Assembly: GCF_024362365.1 (NCBI RefSeq)
Contig: NZ_CP101464.1
Coordinates: 372,001-436,000, forward strand
Length of the DNA: 64,000 nucleotides
DNA from: Janibacter sp. CX7
GTDB lineage: Bacteria > Actinomycetota > Actinomycetes > Actinomycetales > Dermatophilaceae
Direction of reading: 5' to 3'
Made by a program: the position numbers and the translations under genes. Numbering within the stretch: position 1 is the stretch's first letter; each line of letters starts with the position of its first letter. Positions 23,922-32,094 of this stretch are shown piece by piece. The notes beneath the pieces are model-generated. The model was not told the origin of the DNA and made no database searches. It saw only the letters and a program-made list of their open reading frames with translations.

Positions 23922-24115
23922 GTGCAGCAGACGAGACACCCGAGGGAGCCGACGCGGCGGAGGAGTCGCAGCCGGCCGAGCCCTCGCAGAAGGCCCGCCC
24001 GCGCACCCGCCCGGAGCAGACCCGCGACGACACCGACCGCGGGTGGGGCGAGCGCCCCGACGAGGACGAGCACGACCGCTGGCTGCGCGAGCAGCGCCCG
24101 CCGCACTGGGAGTGA
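23918..24115 (+). CDS. Small acidic/charged hypothetical protein
   Basis: Protein of 65 residues beginning MSAADETPEGADAAEES and ending LREQRPPHWE. It is rich in Asp, Glu and Arg with no hydrophobic segment, so probably cytosolic and disordered apart from a short C-terminal helix. ATG 23918 overlaps the helicase-like gene's stop (ATGA) and has GAGAGG upstream, so it is real and coupled to that gene. The family is not recognised; an accessory of the helicase relative is plausible. Confidence 0.7.
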   Translation: MSAADETPEGADAAEESQPAEPSQKARPRTRPEQTRDDTDRGWGERPDEDEHDRWLREQRPPHWE

Positions 24116-24168
24116 GGCTGCGGAGCTGAGGGCGACGCTCTCTGCCGCCACCGCAGCCGCCCACAAGA

Positions 24169-24209
24169 AGACCCCGGCCCGCACGGATCATCCGCGCGGG
24201 CCGGGGTCT
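24169..24209. terminator. 14-bp hairpin between convergent genes
   Basis: AGACCCCGGCCCGC (24169-24182) pairs with GCGGGCCGGGGTCT (24196-24209) around a 13-base loop. It lies between the small hypothetical gene and mscL, both reading toward it. No T-run. Confidence 0.75.
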
Positions 24210-24225
24210 ACCCGTGTGGCGTGAC

Positions 24226-24594
24226 TCAGGCGCGGCCGGCGCGCAGGGAGTCGCGGATCTCGCGGAGGAGCTCGACGGACTCGTCGGTGGTCTCCTCCTC
24301 GGCGGCGACGAAGCGCTGACGCATCGCGGTGTAGGGCTTGACGACACCGAAGTAGACGACCGCGGCCATGATGATGAAGGCGACGATCGCGGTCAGCAGC
24401 GGGCCGACCGTCTTGAAGCCGAGGATCTCCATCTTGTCGAAGTTGAAGTCGGCGCCGCCCGTGAGCTTGCCGATGACCTCGAGGAGGAATGTGGTGAACG
24501 CGGTGACGACGCTGGCGAAGGCGGTCGCCATGATCAGGCCGACGGCGATCTCGACGAGATTGCCGCGCATGAGGAAGTCCTTGAAGCCCTTCAT
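24226..24594 (-). CDS. mscL: Large-conductance mechanosensitive channel
   Basis: Homopentameric membrane channel subunit of 122 residues that opens under hypo-osmotic stress. It has the N-terminal amphipathic helix MKGFKDFLMRGNLVEIAVG, TM1 with the gate region, the periplasmic loop, TM2 (LLTAIVAFIIMAAVVYFGVV), and the C-terminal helix TDESVELLREIRDSL. Length and layout match the family. It belongs to the conserved actinobacterial block with fmdB and the 5-FTHF cyclo-ligase gene. Confidence 0.95.
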   Translation of the reverse strand: MKGFKDFLMRGNLVEIAVGLIMATAFASVVTAFTTFLLEVIGKLTGGADFNFDKMEILGFKTVGPLLTAIVAFIIMAAVVYFGVVKPYTAMRQRFVAAEEETTDESVELLREIRDSLRAGRA

Positions 24595-24705
24595 GAGGGT
24601 CTCCCTTCAAACTGGATAACAGGGGTCGCGGCCGAGGCCGCTCGTCTTTCAGTGTGAACCATGAGCAGGCCATTTGCGCAGCCGTGGGCCCCTCGTCGTG
24701 TCGCG

Positions 24706-25140
24706 TCACCCCTGGCGCACGAGCACGAAGCCGCCCTGGGGCTGCCCGTCGACCCCCATCTGGCGCAGGATCGCGCCGATGTCGTTGTCTCGCAGCGTGA
24801 TCCGAGCCACGCTGCGCCCGGCCGCGTCCTCGTCGCCGCCGCGGAAGCGCGCCGAGCGCACGACGGGCTCCTCGCGGCCGGGCAGGTAGACGCCGACCCG
24901 GTCGCCGGGGGAGAGGTGGTCGGCGGGCATCGCCAGAGGCAGGGAGAGCTCGGGGCCGGTGGGCGTCGAGCCGCTCGGGGCCAGCCTCTCGGTCGGCGCG
25001 AGCGCGCCGAGCGCCAGCTGGATCGCGAGCAGGATCGCCAGCGCGGCGAGGGCGCGGCGCAGCACGCCCAGCCGCCACGCGGCACGACGGGAGGGCCCGA
25101 AGAGGGCGGGCAGGTGCTGAGCGAGCGGGGATGCGGCCAT
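24706..25140 (-). CDS. SAF-domain membrane-anchored protein (CpaB/RcpC-like, short)
   Basis: Protein of 144 residues with one N-terminal membrane helix (about 26-46, LRRALAALAILLAIQLALGAL) and an extracytoplasmic domain. The LPLAMPADHLSPGDRVGVYLP segment resembles the SAF domain of CpaB pilus-assembly proteins. It lacks the long C-terminal part of true CpaB and no pilus genes are nearby. The ATG at 25140 has no strong competitor. It lies between mscL and the fmdB-like gene in the usual actinobacterial order. Function unknown. Confidence 0.65.
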   Translation of the reverse strand: MAASPLAQHLPALFGPSRRAAWRLGVLRRALAALAILLAIQLALGALAPTERLAPSGSTPTGPELSLPLAMPADHLSPGDRVGVYLPGREEPVVRSARFRGGDEDAAGRSVARITLRDNDIGAILRQMGVDGQPQGGFVLVRQG

Positions 25141-25181
25141 GACCCGACGCTAGGGACGCGGCGGGTCGAAGGGAGTGGGTG

Positions 25182-25472
25182 TCAGCTCGCGGTGGACGAC
25201 GAGGCAGCAGGCGTCGAGCTTGTGGACGAGCTGTCGCTCGAGGAGCCCGAGGTGCTGGACGAGCTCGACGACGCGGAGTCGCTCGAGGACGAGGTCTTCC
25301 GCGAGTCGTTGCGGTAGAAGCCGCCCCCCTTGAAGACGACGCCGACCGCGTTGAACTGCTTGCGCAGGTTGCCGCCGCACTCGGGGCACACGGTCAGCGC
25401 GTCGTCGCTGAAGGACTGGACGATGTCGAAGGCGTGGCCGCAGTCGGCGCAGGCGTAAGCATAGGTAGGCAT
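25182..25472 (-). CDS. FmdB-family zinc-ribbon regulatory protein
   Basis: Small protein of 96 residues. The zinc ribbon MPTYAYACADCGHAFDIV followed by VCPECGG gives two Cys pairs, then VVFKGGGFYRND, the standard FmdB ending. After residue about 57 comes a low-complexity tail that is almost all Ser with some Thr, Ala and Asp. An upstream in-frame start (25502) would add ten residues before MPTYAY; the family consensus supports 25472. M. tuberculosis has a homologue in the same position between mscL and the cyclo-ligase gene. Function of the family is poorly defined. Confidence 0.88.
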   Translation of the reverse strand: MPTYAYACADCGHAFDIVQSFSDDALTVCPECGGNLRKQFNAVGVVFKGGGFYRNDSRKTSSSSDSASSSSSSTSGSSSDSSSTSSTPAASSSTAS

Positions 25473-25483
25473 ATCGGCCGTTA

Positions 25484-27007
25484 TCATACGTCGCTCCGCC
25501 ACCCGGCCAGACGCCCCGACCGCGATACGGCACGGAAGCGTCGTTCGGTCGCCTCGCGCACATTGCCTGGGGTGACGACGAGCAGCCGGTCACCCGTCCA
25601 CAGGCGGGTGTGCGCGTCGGGGACGAAGGTGTCGCGGTCGCGGACGACGAGCGAGACATTCGCCCCCTTCGGCAGGCGAAGCTCGTAGATCTCGACGCCG
25701 GCGAGGCGAGACCCCGGCGGGACGGCCACCTCGAGCATCTCCGCGCCGAGCTGCTCCAGGGGCACCGCCTCGACGACGACTCCGGTGGCCACGGCCGGCT
25801 CGGTGACCCGCAGGTGCCGGGCCATCCACGGCAGCAGCGGCGCCTGCACGAGGGTGAAGATCACGACGAGCATGAAGACGAGGTCGAAGACCCACTCGAC
25901 GCCGGGCACGGAGTTGGTCACCGGCACGGTCGCGAGGACGACGGGCACCGCGCCGCGCAGCCCGGCCCAGGAGATGAAGGCCTGCTCGCGCCACGGGATG
26001 CCGAAGGGGGTGAGCGAGACGAGGACCGACAGCGGCCGGGCCACGAGGAGCAGGACGAGGCCGACGAGGATCGCCCGCGGCACCTCGTCGAAGAACCCCG
26101 AGGGCGTCGCGAGCAGGCCGAGCATGACGAAGAGCCCGATCTGCGCGAGCCAGCCGAGCGCCTCGGCGAATCCGGTGACCGCCTGCCGGTGGGGCAGGTG
26201 CATGTTGCCCAGGACGAGCGCCGCGAGGTAGCAGGCGATGAAGCCGGAGGCGTGGACCGTGGCGGCGGAGGCATAGGCGAGCACGCCGATGGCGACGACC
26301 CCGAGGGAGAACAGGCCCGACGTGCCCTGCGCGAGGCGCCGCATGAGCTTGCCGCCGAGGAAGCCGAGGACGAGGCCGATCGCGGCACCGCCGGCGAGCT
26401 CGGCGACGGCGAGCAGCCCGATGGCCCACCAGGGTTCGGCGTCGGCGGGGTGGGCGATCTGCAGCGACAGGGCGGTGACGAGCAGCACCACGGGGGCGTC
26501 GTTGAAGCCCGACTCGGCCTCGAGCATCCCCGACAGCCGGCGCGGCAGCGGCACGACCCGCAGCACGGAGAAGACGGCGGCGGCGTCGGTCGAGGCGAGG
26601 ATCGCGCCGATGAGCAGGCTGATCTGCCAGTCGGTGTGCAGGATCTGGTGCAGCGCGACGGCGACGACCCCGACGGACACGAGCACGCCGACGGTCGACA
26701 GGGCGAGCGCGGGCGCGACGGAGCTGCGGATCGAGGACCACGTCGTCGTCAGGCCGCCCTCGACGAGGATGAGCACGAGGGCGCAGTAGCCGAGCACCTG
26801 CGCCGCCTGCTCGGAGTCGAAGGGGACACCCAGCCCCTCCTTGCCCAGCGCCAGACCCATGGCCAGGTAGAGCAGGAGCGTCGGCAGTCCCGAGTGGGAG
26901 GCCAGTCGCACGGCGGCGACGGCGACGACGAGGACGAGCGAGCCGGTGAGGAGGACGACCGAGAGCTGGCCCAGCCCGAAGCCGGCTGCCTGCTCGGTCA
27001 TCGTCAC
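25484..27007 (-). CDS. Potassium/proton antiporter (CPA1, NhaP2/CvrA-like) with TrkA-C domain
   Basis: Membrane antiporter of 507 residues. Residues about 10-395 form the 12-13-helix Na+/H+-exchanger fold with ASTDAAAVFSVLR and LEAESGFNDAPVVLL (the Asp/Asn-Asp ion-binding helix) and WAGLRGAVPVVLA. The C-terminal part (about 420-500) is a cytoplasmic TrkA-C regulatory domain ending near GDRLLVVTPG. This pairing is typical of K+/H+ antiporters that may sense nucleotides such as c-di-AMP. GTG 27007 is favoured by AGGAG eight bases upstream over the in-frame ATG at 27001. Ion preference is inferred. Confidence 0.88.
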   Translation of the reverse strand: MTMTEQAAGFGLGQLSVVLLTGSLVLVVAVAAVRLASHSGLPTLLLYLAMGLALGKEGLGVPFDSEQAAQVLGYCALVLILVEGGLTTTWSSIRSSVAPALALSTVGVLVSVGVVAVALHQILHTDWQISLLIGAILASTDAAAVFSVLRVVPLPRRLSGMLEAESGFNDAPVVLLVTALSLQIAHPADAEPWWAIGLLAVAELAGGAAIGLVLGFLGGKLMRRLAQGTSGLFSLGVVAIGVLAYASAATVHASGFIACYLAALVLGNMHLPHRQAVTGFAEALGWLAQIGLFVMLGLLATPSGFFDEVPRAILVGLVLLLVARPLSVLVSLTPFGIPWREQAFISWAGLRGAVPVVLATVPVTNSVPGVEWVFDLVFMLVVIFTLVQAPLLPWMARHLRVTEPAVATGVVVEAVPLEQLGAEMLEVAVPPGSRLAGVEIYELRLPKGANVSLVVRDRDTFVPDAHTRLWTGDRLLVVTPGNVREATERRFRAVSRSGRLAGWRSDV

Positions 27008-27041
27008 GCGACCATCTCCTCTGTTGTCCGGGATCAGTCTC

Positions 27042-27623
27042 TCAGGCGATGCGGGTGAGTCCGTCGGCCGTCAGCACGAGGCGGACGGGCACGTCGTGCG
27101 GGTCGGCCGGCAGGGCCTCGTCGGTGAGCTCGCCGGGATGCAGCAGGACGACGAAGGGGGTCCCCTCGCCGAGCATCGGCAGCACCCGGTCGTAGCACCC
27201 GCCGCCCTGGCCCAGGCGGGTGCCGGTGGTGTCGACGGCGAGCGCGGGGGTGAGCACGAGGTCGGCGCGGGTCGGGGTGTCGATGCCGAGGGGTGTGCGC
27301 TCGGGGTCGGCGAGGTCGCACCAGTCGAGGCGCATGTCGGGCAGCGTGATCGGCACGAGCACGCAGTGCCCGGCCGCCTGCAGGGCGGAGTTGACCGCCT
27401 CGGTCGGCGGCTCGTGGGGGAGCGACTCGTAGGACAGGACGGTCGTCGGGGTGCCGGGCCCGGTGCCCGACCCCGCCCCGGGCCAGCCCGGCGGCGGGTC
27501 CGCGAGCAGGGCGTGGGCGAGCGCCGCCCCGTCCGACGGGAGGTCGCGGGAGGCGGCGAGCGCCCGCCGCTGGGCCCGCAGCAGGCGACGGACCTCTCCC
27601 TTCGTCCTGGCGCCTGGTGACAT
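27042..27623 (-). CDS. 5-formyltetrahydrofolate cyclo-ligase
   Basis: MTHFS-family enzyme of 193 residues, converting 5-formyl-THF to 5,10-methenyl-THF with ATP. The diagnostic GQGGGCYDR motif is near residue 140, LTPALAVD precedes it, and a basic N-terminal KGEVRRLLRAQRRAL helix is present. The ATG lies at 27623, 23 bases from the divergent UGPase gene. The position next to fmdB and UGPase/galU matches M. tuberculosis Rv0992c. Confidence 0.92.
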   Translation of the reverse strand: MSPGARTKGEVRRLLRAQRRALAASRDLPSDGAALAHALLADPPPGWPGAGSGTGPGTPTTVLSYESLPHEPPTEAVNSALQAAGHCVLVPITLPDMRLDWCDLADPERTPLGIDTPTRADLVLTPALAVDTTGTRLGQGGGCYDRVLPMLGEGTPFVVLLHPGELTDEALPADPHDVPVRLVLTADGLTRIA

Positions 27624-27646
27624 GGCGGCATCGTAGGGTGACCGGC

Positions 27647-29044
27647 ATGGGAGCAGAAGGGCGTGACGCGGCCGTCGCCAAGATGACCCAGCGCGGGGTG
27701 GACCGGCGGGCCGTGGCCGTCTTCGAGGACTACTGGCAGCAGCTCGCCGACGGCGCCCAGGGCACGATCCCCGAGGCGAGCATCGAGCCACTCGTCGACC
27801 CGCCCGAGCTCGCCGCCATCGAGGTGAGCGACGACGAGCGCCGCGCCGCGATGGCCCAGGTCGCCGTCATCAAGCTCAACGGCGGTCTCGGCACGAGCAT
27901 GGGGATGTCTGGGCCGAAGTCGGCCGTCGTCGCCCGTGACGGGCTGACCTTCCTCGACATCATCGCCCGCCAGCTCATCGGGCTCGAGGAGCGCTTCGGC
28001 ACGCGGCCGCCGCTCGTGCTGATGAACTCCTTCCGCACCCGCGCGGCCTCGCTCGAGATCCTCGAGCGCTACCCGCAGCTGGCGCGCCAGGACCTGCCGC
28101 TCGACTTCGTGCAGAGCATGGAGCCGAAGCTCGACGCCGAGACCCTCGCCCCGGTCTCGTGGCCCGACGACCCCGAGCTCGAGTGGTGCCCGCCCGGCCA
28201 CGGCGACGTCTACGTCTCGCTCGCCGCCTCGGGCCTGCTCGACCAGATGCGCGCGGCCGGCATCCGCTATGCCTTCATCTCCAATGCCGACAACCTCGGC
28301 GCGACCTGCGACCCCGACATCGCGGCCTGGCTGATCGCCGAGGGCATCCCCTTCGCCGCGGAGGTCGCCGAGCGGACGGCCAACGACCGCAAGGGCGGCC
28401 ACGTCGCGGTGCGCAGGAGCGACGGCCGGATCGTCCTGCGCGAGTCCGCGATGGTCGTCGACGGCGAGGAGGACCTCTTCCAGGACACCTCGCGGCACGG
28501 GTGGTTCAACACCAACAACCTCTGGGTCGGCCTCGACGAGCTCGACGCGCTGCTGCGCGAGCGCGACGGCGTGCTCGGGCTGCCGATCATCATCAACCGC
28601 AAGACCGTCGACCCGACGCGCGCCGACTCGACGCCGATCATCCAGATCGAGTCGGCGATGGGGACCGCGGTCGAGGCCTTCGAGGGCAGCGTCGCGCTGC
28701 GCGTGCCGCGCTCGCGGTTTCGCCCGGTCAAGACGACCAACGAGCTGCTCCTGCTGCGCAGCGACGTCTTCGAGCTCGACGAGGCGTCGCGGGTCGTCTC
28801 GCTCATCGACCGCAAGGACCCGCGGGTGAGCCTCGACGGGGCCTACAAGTTCATCGCCGACTTCGACGCACGCTTCCCCTCGGGGGTGCCCTCGCTGCGC
28901 GAGTGCACGAGCTTCGCCGTCGAGGGTGACGTGACCTTCGGCGCCGATGTCGCGGCGGCCGGCGACGTCGAGGTCGTCGCCGCGGAGCCGGCGACGGTGG
29001 CGGACGGGACCCGGCTCGAGGGCCGAGTCACGTTGCCGCAGTGA
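27647..29044 (+). CDS. UTP-glucose-1-phosphate uridylyltransferase, eukaryotic (UGP2) type
   Basis: Makes UDP-glucose from UTP and glucose-1-phosphate (465 residues). The nucleotide-binding VIKLNGGLGTSMGMSGPKS, the uridine/sugar blocks LMNSFRT, FISNADNLGA and NTNNLWVGL, and a late KTTNELLLLRSDVF place it in the UGP2/UAP family rather than the RmlA-like GalU family. A short beta-helix-like C-terminus ends DGTRLEGRV. The locus is where M. tuberculosis carries galU, so this looks like a non-orthologous replacement. Start ATG 27647; an upstream in-frame ATG overlaps the divergent gene. The stop overlaps rimJ. Confidence 0.9.
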   Translation: MGAEGRDAAVAKMTQRGVDRRAVAVFEDYWQQLADGAQGTIPEASIEPLVDPPELAAIEVSDDERRAAMAQVAVIKLNGGLGTSMGMSGPKSAVVARDGLTFLDIIARQLIGLEERFGTRPPLVLMNSFRTRAASLEILERYPQLARQDLPLDFVQSMEPKLDAETLAPVSWPDDPELEWCPPGHGDVYVSLAASGLLDQMRAAGIRYAFISNADNLGATCDPDIAAWLIAEGIPFAAEVAERTANDRKGGHVAVRRSDGRIVLRESAMVVDGEEDLFQDTSRHGWFNTNNLWVGLDELDALLRERDGVLGLPIIINRKTVDPTRADSTPIIQIESAMGTAVEAFEGSVALRVPRSRFRPVKTTNELLLLRSDVFELDEASRVVSLIDRKDPRVSLDGAYKFIADFDARFPSGVPSLRECTSFAVEGDVTFGADVAAAGDVEVVAAEPATVADGTRLEGRVTLPQ

Positions 29045-29694
29045 GGCGCTCGCGAGAGGTCGTCCTCACCGGGGCCACCCCGGCAGGCGAGGGAGTCTCC
29101 CTTCGACCGGTGCGAAGGGGGGACCGCGCCGAGTTCATCGCGCTGCGGGAGCGCAATGCCGACTGGCTGCGGCCGTGGGACCCGACGGTGCCGCCGGGCG
29201 GGCCGGCGCGGCGGGACATCGCGGCGGACTTCGGTGGTTATGTGCGGGCTCTGCGGGCAGAGGCCCGCTCGGGCGGCGGGCTGAGCCTGCTGATCGTCGT
29301 CGGCGGCCGCATCGTCGGCATGGTCTCGGCGAGCAGCATCGTCGAGGGGGCGCTGCGCTCGGCGAGCATCGGCTACTGGGTCGGGCGGGAGGTCGCGGGA
29401 CGCGGCATCGCGCCGACGGCGGTCGCGATGATCGCCGACCACCTCATGGACCCGCAGGGTCGCAACCTGCACCGCGTGCAGCTCGAGATCCGCCCGGAGA
29501 ACGCACCGAGCCTGGTCGTCGCGACGAAGCTCGGGCTGCGCGAGGAGGGTGTGCGGCGGGCCTACCTGCACATCGACGGCGACTGGCGCGACCACCGCAG
29601 CTTCGCCGTCGTGCGCGAGGAGCTCGGTCCCGGAGGGCTCATGGCACGTCTGTCACACCAACACCATCCGTCACGTACGCGACACACCGAGTAA
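29041..29694 (+). CDS. rimJ: GNAT acetyltransferase, RimJ/RimL type
   Basis: N-acetyltransferase of 217 residues, expected to acetylate an alpha-amino group of a ribosomal or other protein. The fold begins SLRPVRRGDRAEFIALRERN, the acetyl-CoA pyrophosphate loop is VGREVAGRGIAPTAV, and RPENAPSLVVATKLGLREEG is the typical RimJ C-terminal block. The GTG start at 29041 overlaps the UGPase stop as GTGA. rimJ next to sepX is the conserved actinobacterial order. The gene starts with a CCCTTCG/CGAAGGG inverted pair (29099-29119). Confidence 0.88.
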   Translation: MRRSREVVLTGATPAGEGVSLRPVRRGDRAEFIALRERNADWLRPWDPTVPPGGPARRDIAADFGGYVRALRAEARSGGGLSLLIVVGGRIVGMVSASSIVEGALRSASIGYWVGREVAGRGIAPTAVAMIADHLMDPQGRNLHRVQLEIRPENAPSLVVATKLGLREEGVRRAYLHIDGDWRDHRSFAVVREELGPGGLMARLSHQHHPSRTRHTE

Positions 29695-29735
29695 CCTGCG
29701 CGCCGCGAAGCGTTTGCCCTCATAGCGTTGTCCTC

Positions 29736-30571
29736 GTGCAGCCGAGCAGCCTCATCTTCGTCCTCGTCGTGGCGATCTGGGCTGTCTACCTCCTCCAGTA
29801 CTGGATCAAGCGCCGCGACCACCTCTCCACCGTGCGGTCCGTCGACCGCTTCTCCGCTGCCATGCGGGTGCTCGACGACCACCGCCTGCGACGGGAGTCG
29901 GCCGAGCCGACCCCGCGCTCCTACTCCGTCGCTCCGGTGCGCGCCGCGCGACCCGAGGTGACGGTCAAGCACGCCGAGGCCCCGCAGCGTGGTCGCCTCG
30001 CCGAGCCGGTCGTCGGTGCCCCGCGGCGGGTGCGTGGTCTGGCCCTGCTGACGATGCTCGTGCTGCTGCCCGTCGTCGCCCTCGTCGCGGCCTTCGGTCC
30101 GCTGCCCTGGTGGGTGGCGCTCGCCTGGCTCGTCGGCACCGTCGCGGCCTTCGGCTGGCTGCGCCAGGCGGTGCAGGCCGAGCGCACGGCCCGGGCTGCC
30201 GAGCGGGCTGCCGCTCGCTCGCGCGAGCGCGTCGCCGCCCGCCCCGCCGCGCCGAGCGCGCCGCGTGCCAGCGCTGCTCCGGCCGCTGCCCCCGCCGCGC
30301 GCCCGAGCGCATCTACGACGTCGCTGCTGCCGCCCCGGCCGTCGAGCCCGAGGCCGAGGTCGCGACCCCGATCGTCGAGGCCGAGCCGGAGCCGGGCACC
30401 TGGCAGCCCACCCCCGTGCCGCGCCCCGTCTACACGATGAAGGCCGCCGCCCACCGTCCCGAGCCGGCCCCGATGGCGGCTCCGGCCGCGCCGGCCGTGC
30501 CCGCCGACGACGTGCCGCAGGTCATCGACGTCGAGGACGACGAGCTGCCGGCCATCGCGGGCTGGGGCTGA
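29736..30571 (+). pseudogene. sepX: SepX/GlpR-like divisome membrane protein, interrupted by a frameshift
   Basis: The first frame, from GTG 29736, encodes an N-terminal membrane helix (SSLIFVLVVAIWAVYLLQYW), the conserved RRDHLSTVRSVDRFSAAMRVL segment, and two more helices near 105-145. Between about 30230 and 30310 the likely reading frame changes: the original frame runs on to a stop at 30440 in Pro/Arg/Ser-rich nonsense, while a second frame gives a sensible acidic C-terminus (PERIYDVAAAAPAVEPEAEV ... DDELPAIAGWG, stop 30571). The sequence appears to lack one base, or carry two extra, in a run of GCC/GCG repeats. Position after rimJ matches sepX/glpR, which acts in division with the MoeA-like Glp. 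A sequencing error is as likely as a true mutation. Confidence 0.7.
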
Positions 30572-30585
30572 CCCCCCTTCGTCCC

Positions 30586-31869
30586 TCAGACGTCGTAGGG
30601 GGACTCTCCCGGGTCGAGCTCGGCCCGCTCGTCCGCCTCGGCGACGTCCTCACGGATCTCCGCCGCCTCGGCAGGTGACTCCACAAGGTCTGACGGTTCG
30701 TCGGCGTCCTCCGGCACGGGGTCGAGGAGGTTGTGGCCGACGGCGTTGAGCACGGCCGCGGTCGGAACGGCGACGAGAGCACCGATGACGCCGCCGACGA
30801 TGATGCCCGTCGCGATGGCGAGGATGACCGCGAGCGGGTGGACCCGCACGGCCCGGCCGAGGAGCAGTGGCTGAAGTACGTGCGACTCGAGCTGCTGCAC
30901 CGCGACGACGACGCCGAGCATGATGAGGGCGGTGATCGGCCCCTTGGCGACGAAGGCCAGGACGACCGCGACGAAGCCCGACAGCAGCGCACCGACGATC
31001 GGGACGAAGGAGCCGACGAAGACGAGCAGCGCGATGCCGGAGGCGAAGGGGACGCCCAGCAGGAGCGCGCCCAGCCCGATGCCGAGGGCGTCGGTCGCGG
31101 CGACGAGGATCGTCGCGCGGGTGAAGGCCTTGAGCTGGTTCCACGCGATGGCGCCCGAGGAGAGGACCTTGGCGCGGGCGCCGCGGGGGAAGAGGCGCAC
31201 GACCCACGCCCAGATGCCCGGGCCGTCGTAGAGGAAGAAGAAGAGCGAGAACATCGCGAGGAAGAAGCCGGTGAGCAGGTGGCCGACGGTCAGGCCGGCC
31301 TGGGTCGCCCGGGCGCCGACGTCCTGCTGCTGGCTGACCTTGGCCCACTGGTCGGTCAGCCAGGTCGTGATCTGGCCCTCGGTGAGGCCGAAGGTGTCGA
31401 CGATCCACTGGCGCGACTGGTTCACGCCCTGGGTCACCTGCCCGACGATGTCGCCCAGCTGGGTCGTGAACTGGTTGCCGACGAAGCTGAAGAGCGCGAC
31501 GAGGACCGCGAGCGTGCCGAGCACCGTGACGCCCGCGGCCAGCCCGCGAGGCAGGACGATCCGCAGGCGCTGGTAGAGCGGCTCGAGCAGAGCCGCGAGC
31601 AGCAGCGCGATGATGACCGGGAAGACGACCTCGGAGAGCTTCGAGATGAGCCACAGCAGGGCGAGGACCCCGACGCCGATGATCAGCGAGCGCCACACCC
31701 ACTCCGAGGCCGCGCGGAAGGTCGGGGGCACCGTCGGCGGGGCCGACGGTGTCGGCGGCGTGGTCTGGATGACGATCTGCCGCTCCGGTGGCGGAGCCGC
31801 CGGCAGCTGGGGCAGGCGGCGGGTGATGCGGGGCAGCCGCACCCCCTTCGGGCGGCGCTGGTCGCTCAT
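30586..31869 (-). CDS. AI-2E-family (PerM/YdiK-like) membrane transporter
   Basis: Membrane protein of 427 residues with about eight helices. A Pro-rich cytoplasmic N-terminus (to about residue 50) precedes PVIIALLLAALLEPLYQRL; the second half carries FVGSFVPIVGALLSG and LESHVLQPLLLGRAVRVHPL, the hallmark of the family. The C-terminus is acidic. Members include exporters and Na+/H+ antiporters, so the substrate cannot be assigned. ATG 31869 is chosen, with GAGGAG just upstream; GTG 31881 is possible. It is convergent with sepX and diverges from tRNA-Ala. Confidence 0.85.
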   Translation of the reverse strand: MSDQRRPKGVRLPRITRRLPQLPAAPPPERQIVIQTTPPTPSAPPTVPPTFRAASEWVWRSLIIGVGVLALLWLISKLSEVVFPVIIALLLAALLEPLYQRLRIVLPRGLAAGVTVLGTLAVLVALFSFVGNQFTTQLGDIVGQVTQGVNQSRQWIVDTFGLTEGQITTWLTDQWAKVSQQQDVGARATQAGLTVGHLLTGFFLAMFSLFFFLYDGPGIWAWVVRLFPRGARAKVLSSGAIAWNQLKAFTRATILVAATDALGIGLGALLLGVPFASGIALLVFVGSFVPIVGALLSGFVAVVLAFVAKGPITALIMLGVVVAVQQLESHVLQPLLLGRAVRVHPLAVILAIATGIIVGGVIGALVAVPTAAVLNAVGHNLLDPVPEDADEPSDLVESPAEAAEIREDVAEADERAELDPGESPYDV

Positions 31870-31958
31870 GCGGCTCCTCACAGGTCCATGGTCTGCCGAC
31901 TCTAGTCGCCCGGATTGCGAGCCTCGGCCACCCCGGTGTTATGGTTGCCGTCGTTCTC

Positions 31959-32034
<76 letters not shown>

Positions 32035-32035
32035 C

Positions 32036-32068
32036 CGAAGGCCCCCGGCATCTCGCCGGGGGCCTTCG
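32036..32068 (+). terminator. 14-bp hairpin terminating tRNA-Ala
   Basis: CGAAGGCCCCCGGC (32036-32049) pairs with GCCGGGGGCCTTCG (32055-32068) around a 5-base loop, starting two bases after the tRNA CCA end. GTCGTG follows, with no T-run. Confidence 0.8.
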
Positions 32069-32094
32069 TCGTGTCCAAGCAGTAGCGTCGGTCC

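Noticed and set aside
20280..24115. Phage-defence system
   Set aside because: No methylase, second nuclease, toxin or other defence gene is adjacent; the neighbours are an MFS transporter and mscL.
27647..29044. Annotation as galU
   Set aside because: Motifs are of the UGP2/UAP type, not the bacterial RmlA-like GalU.
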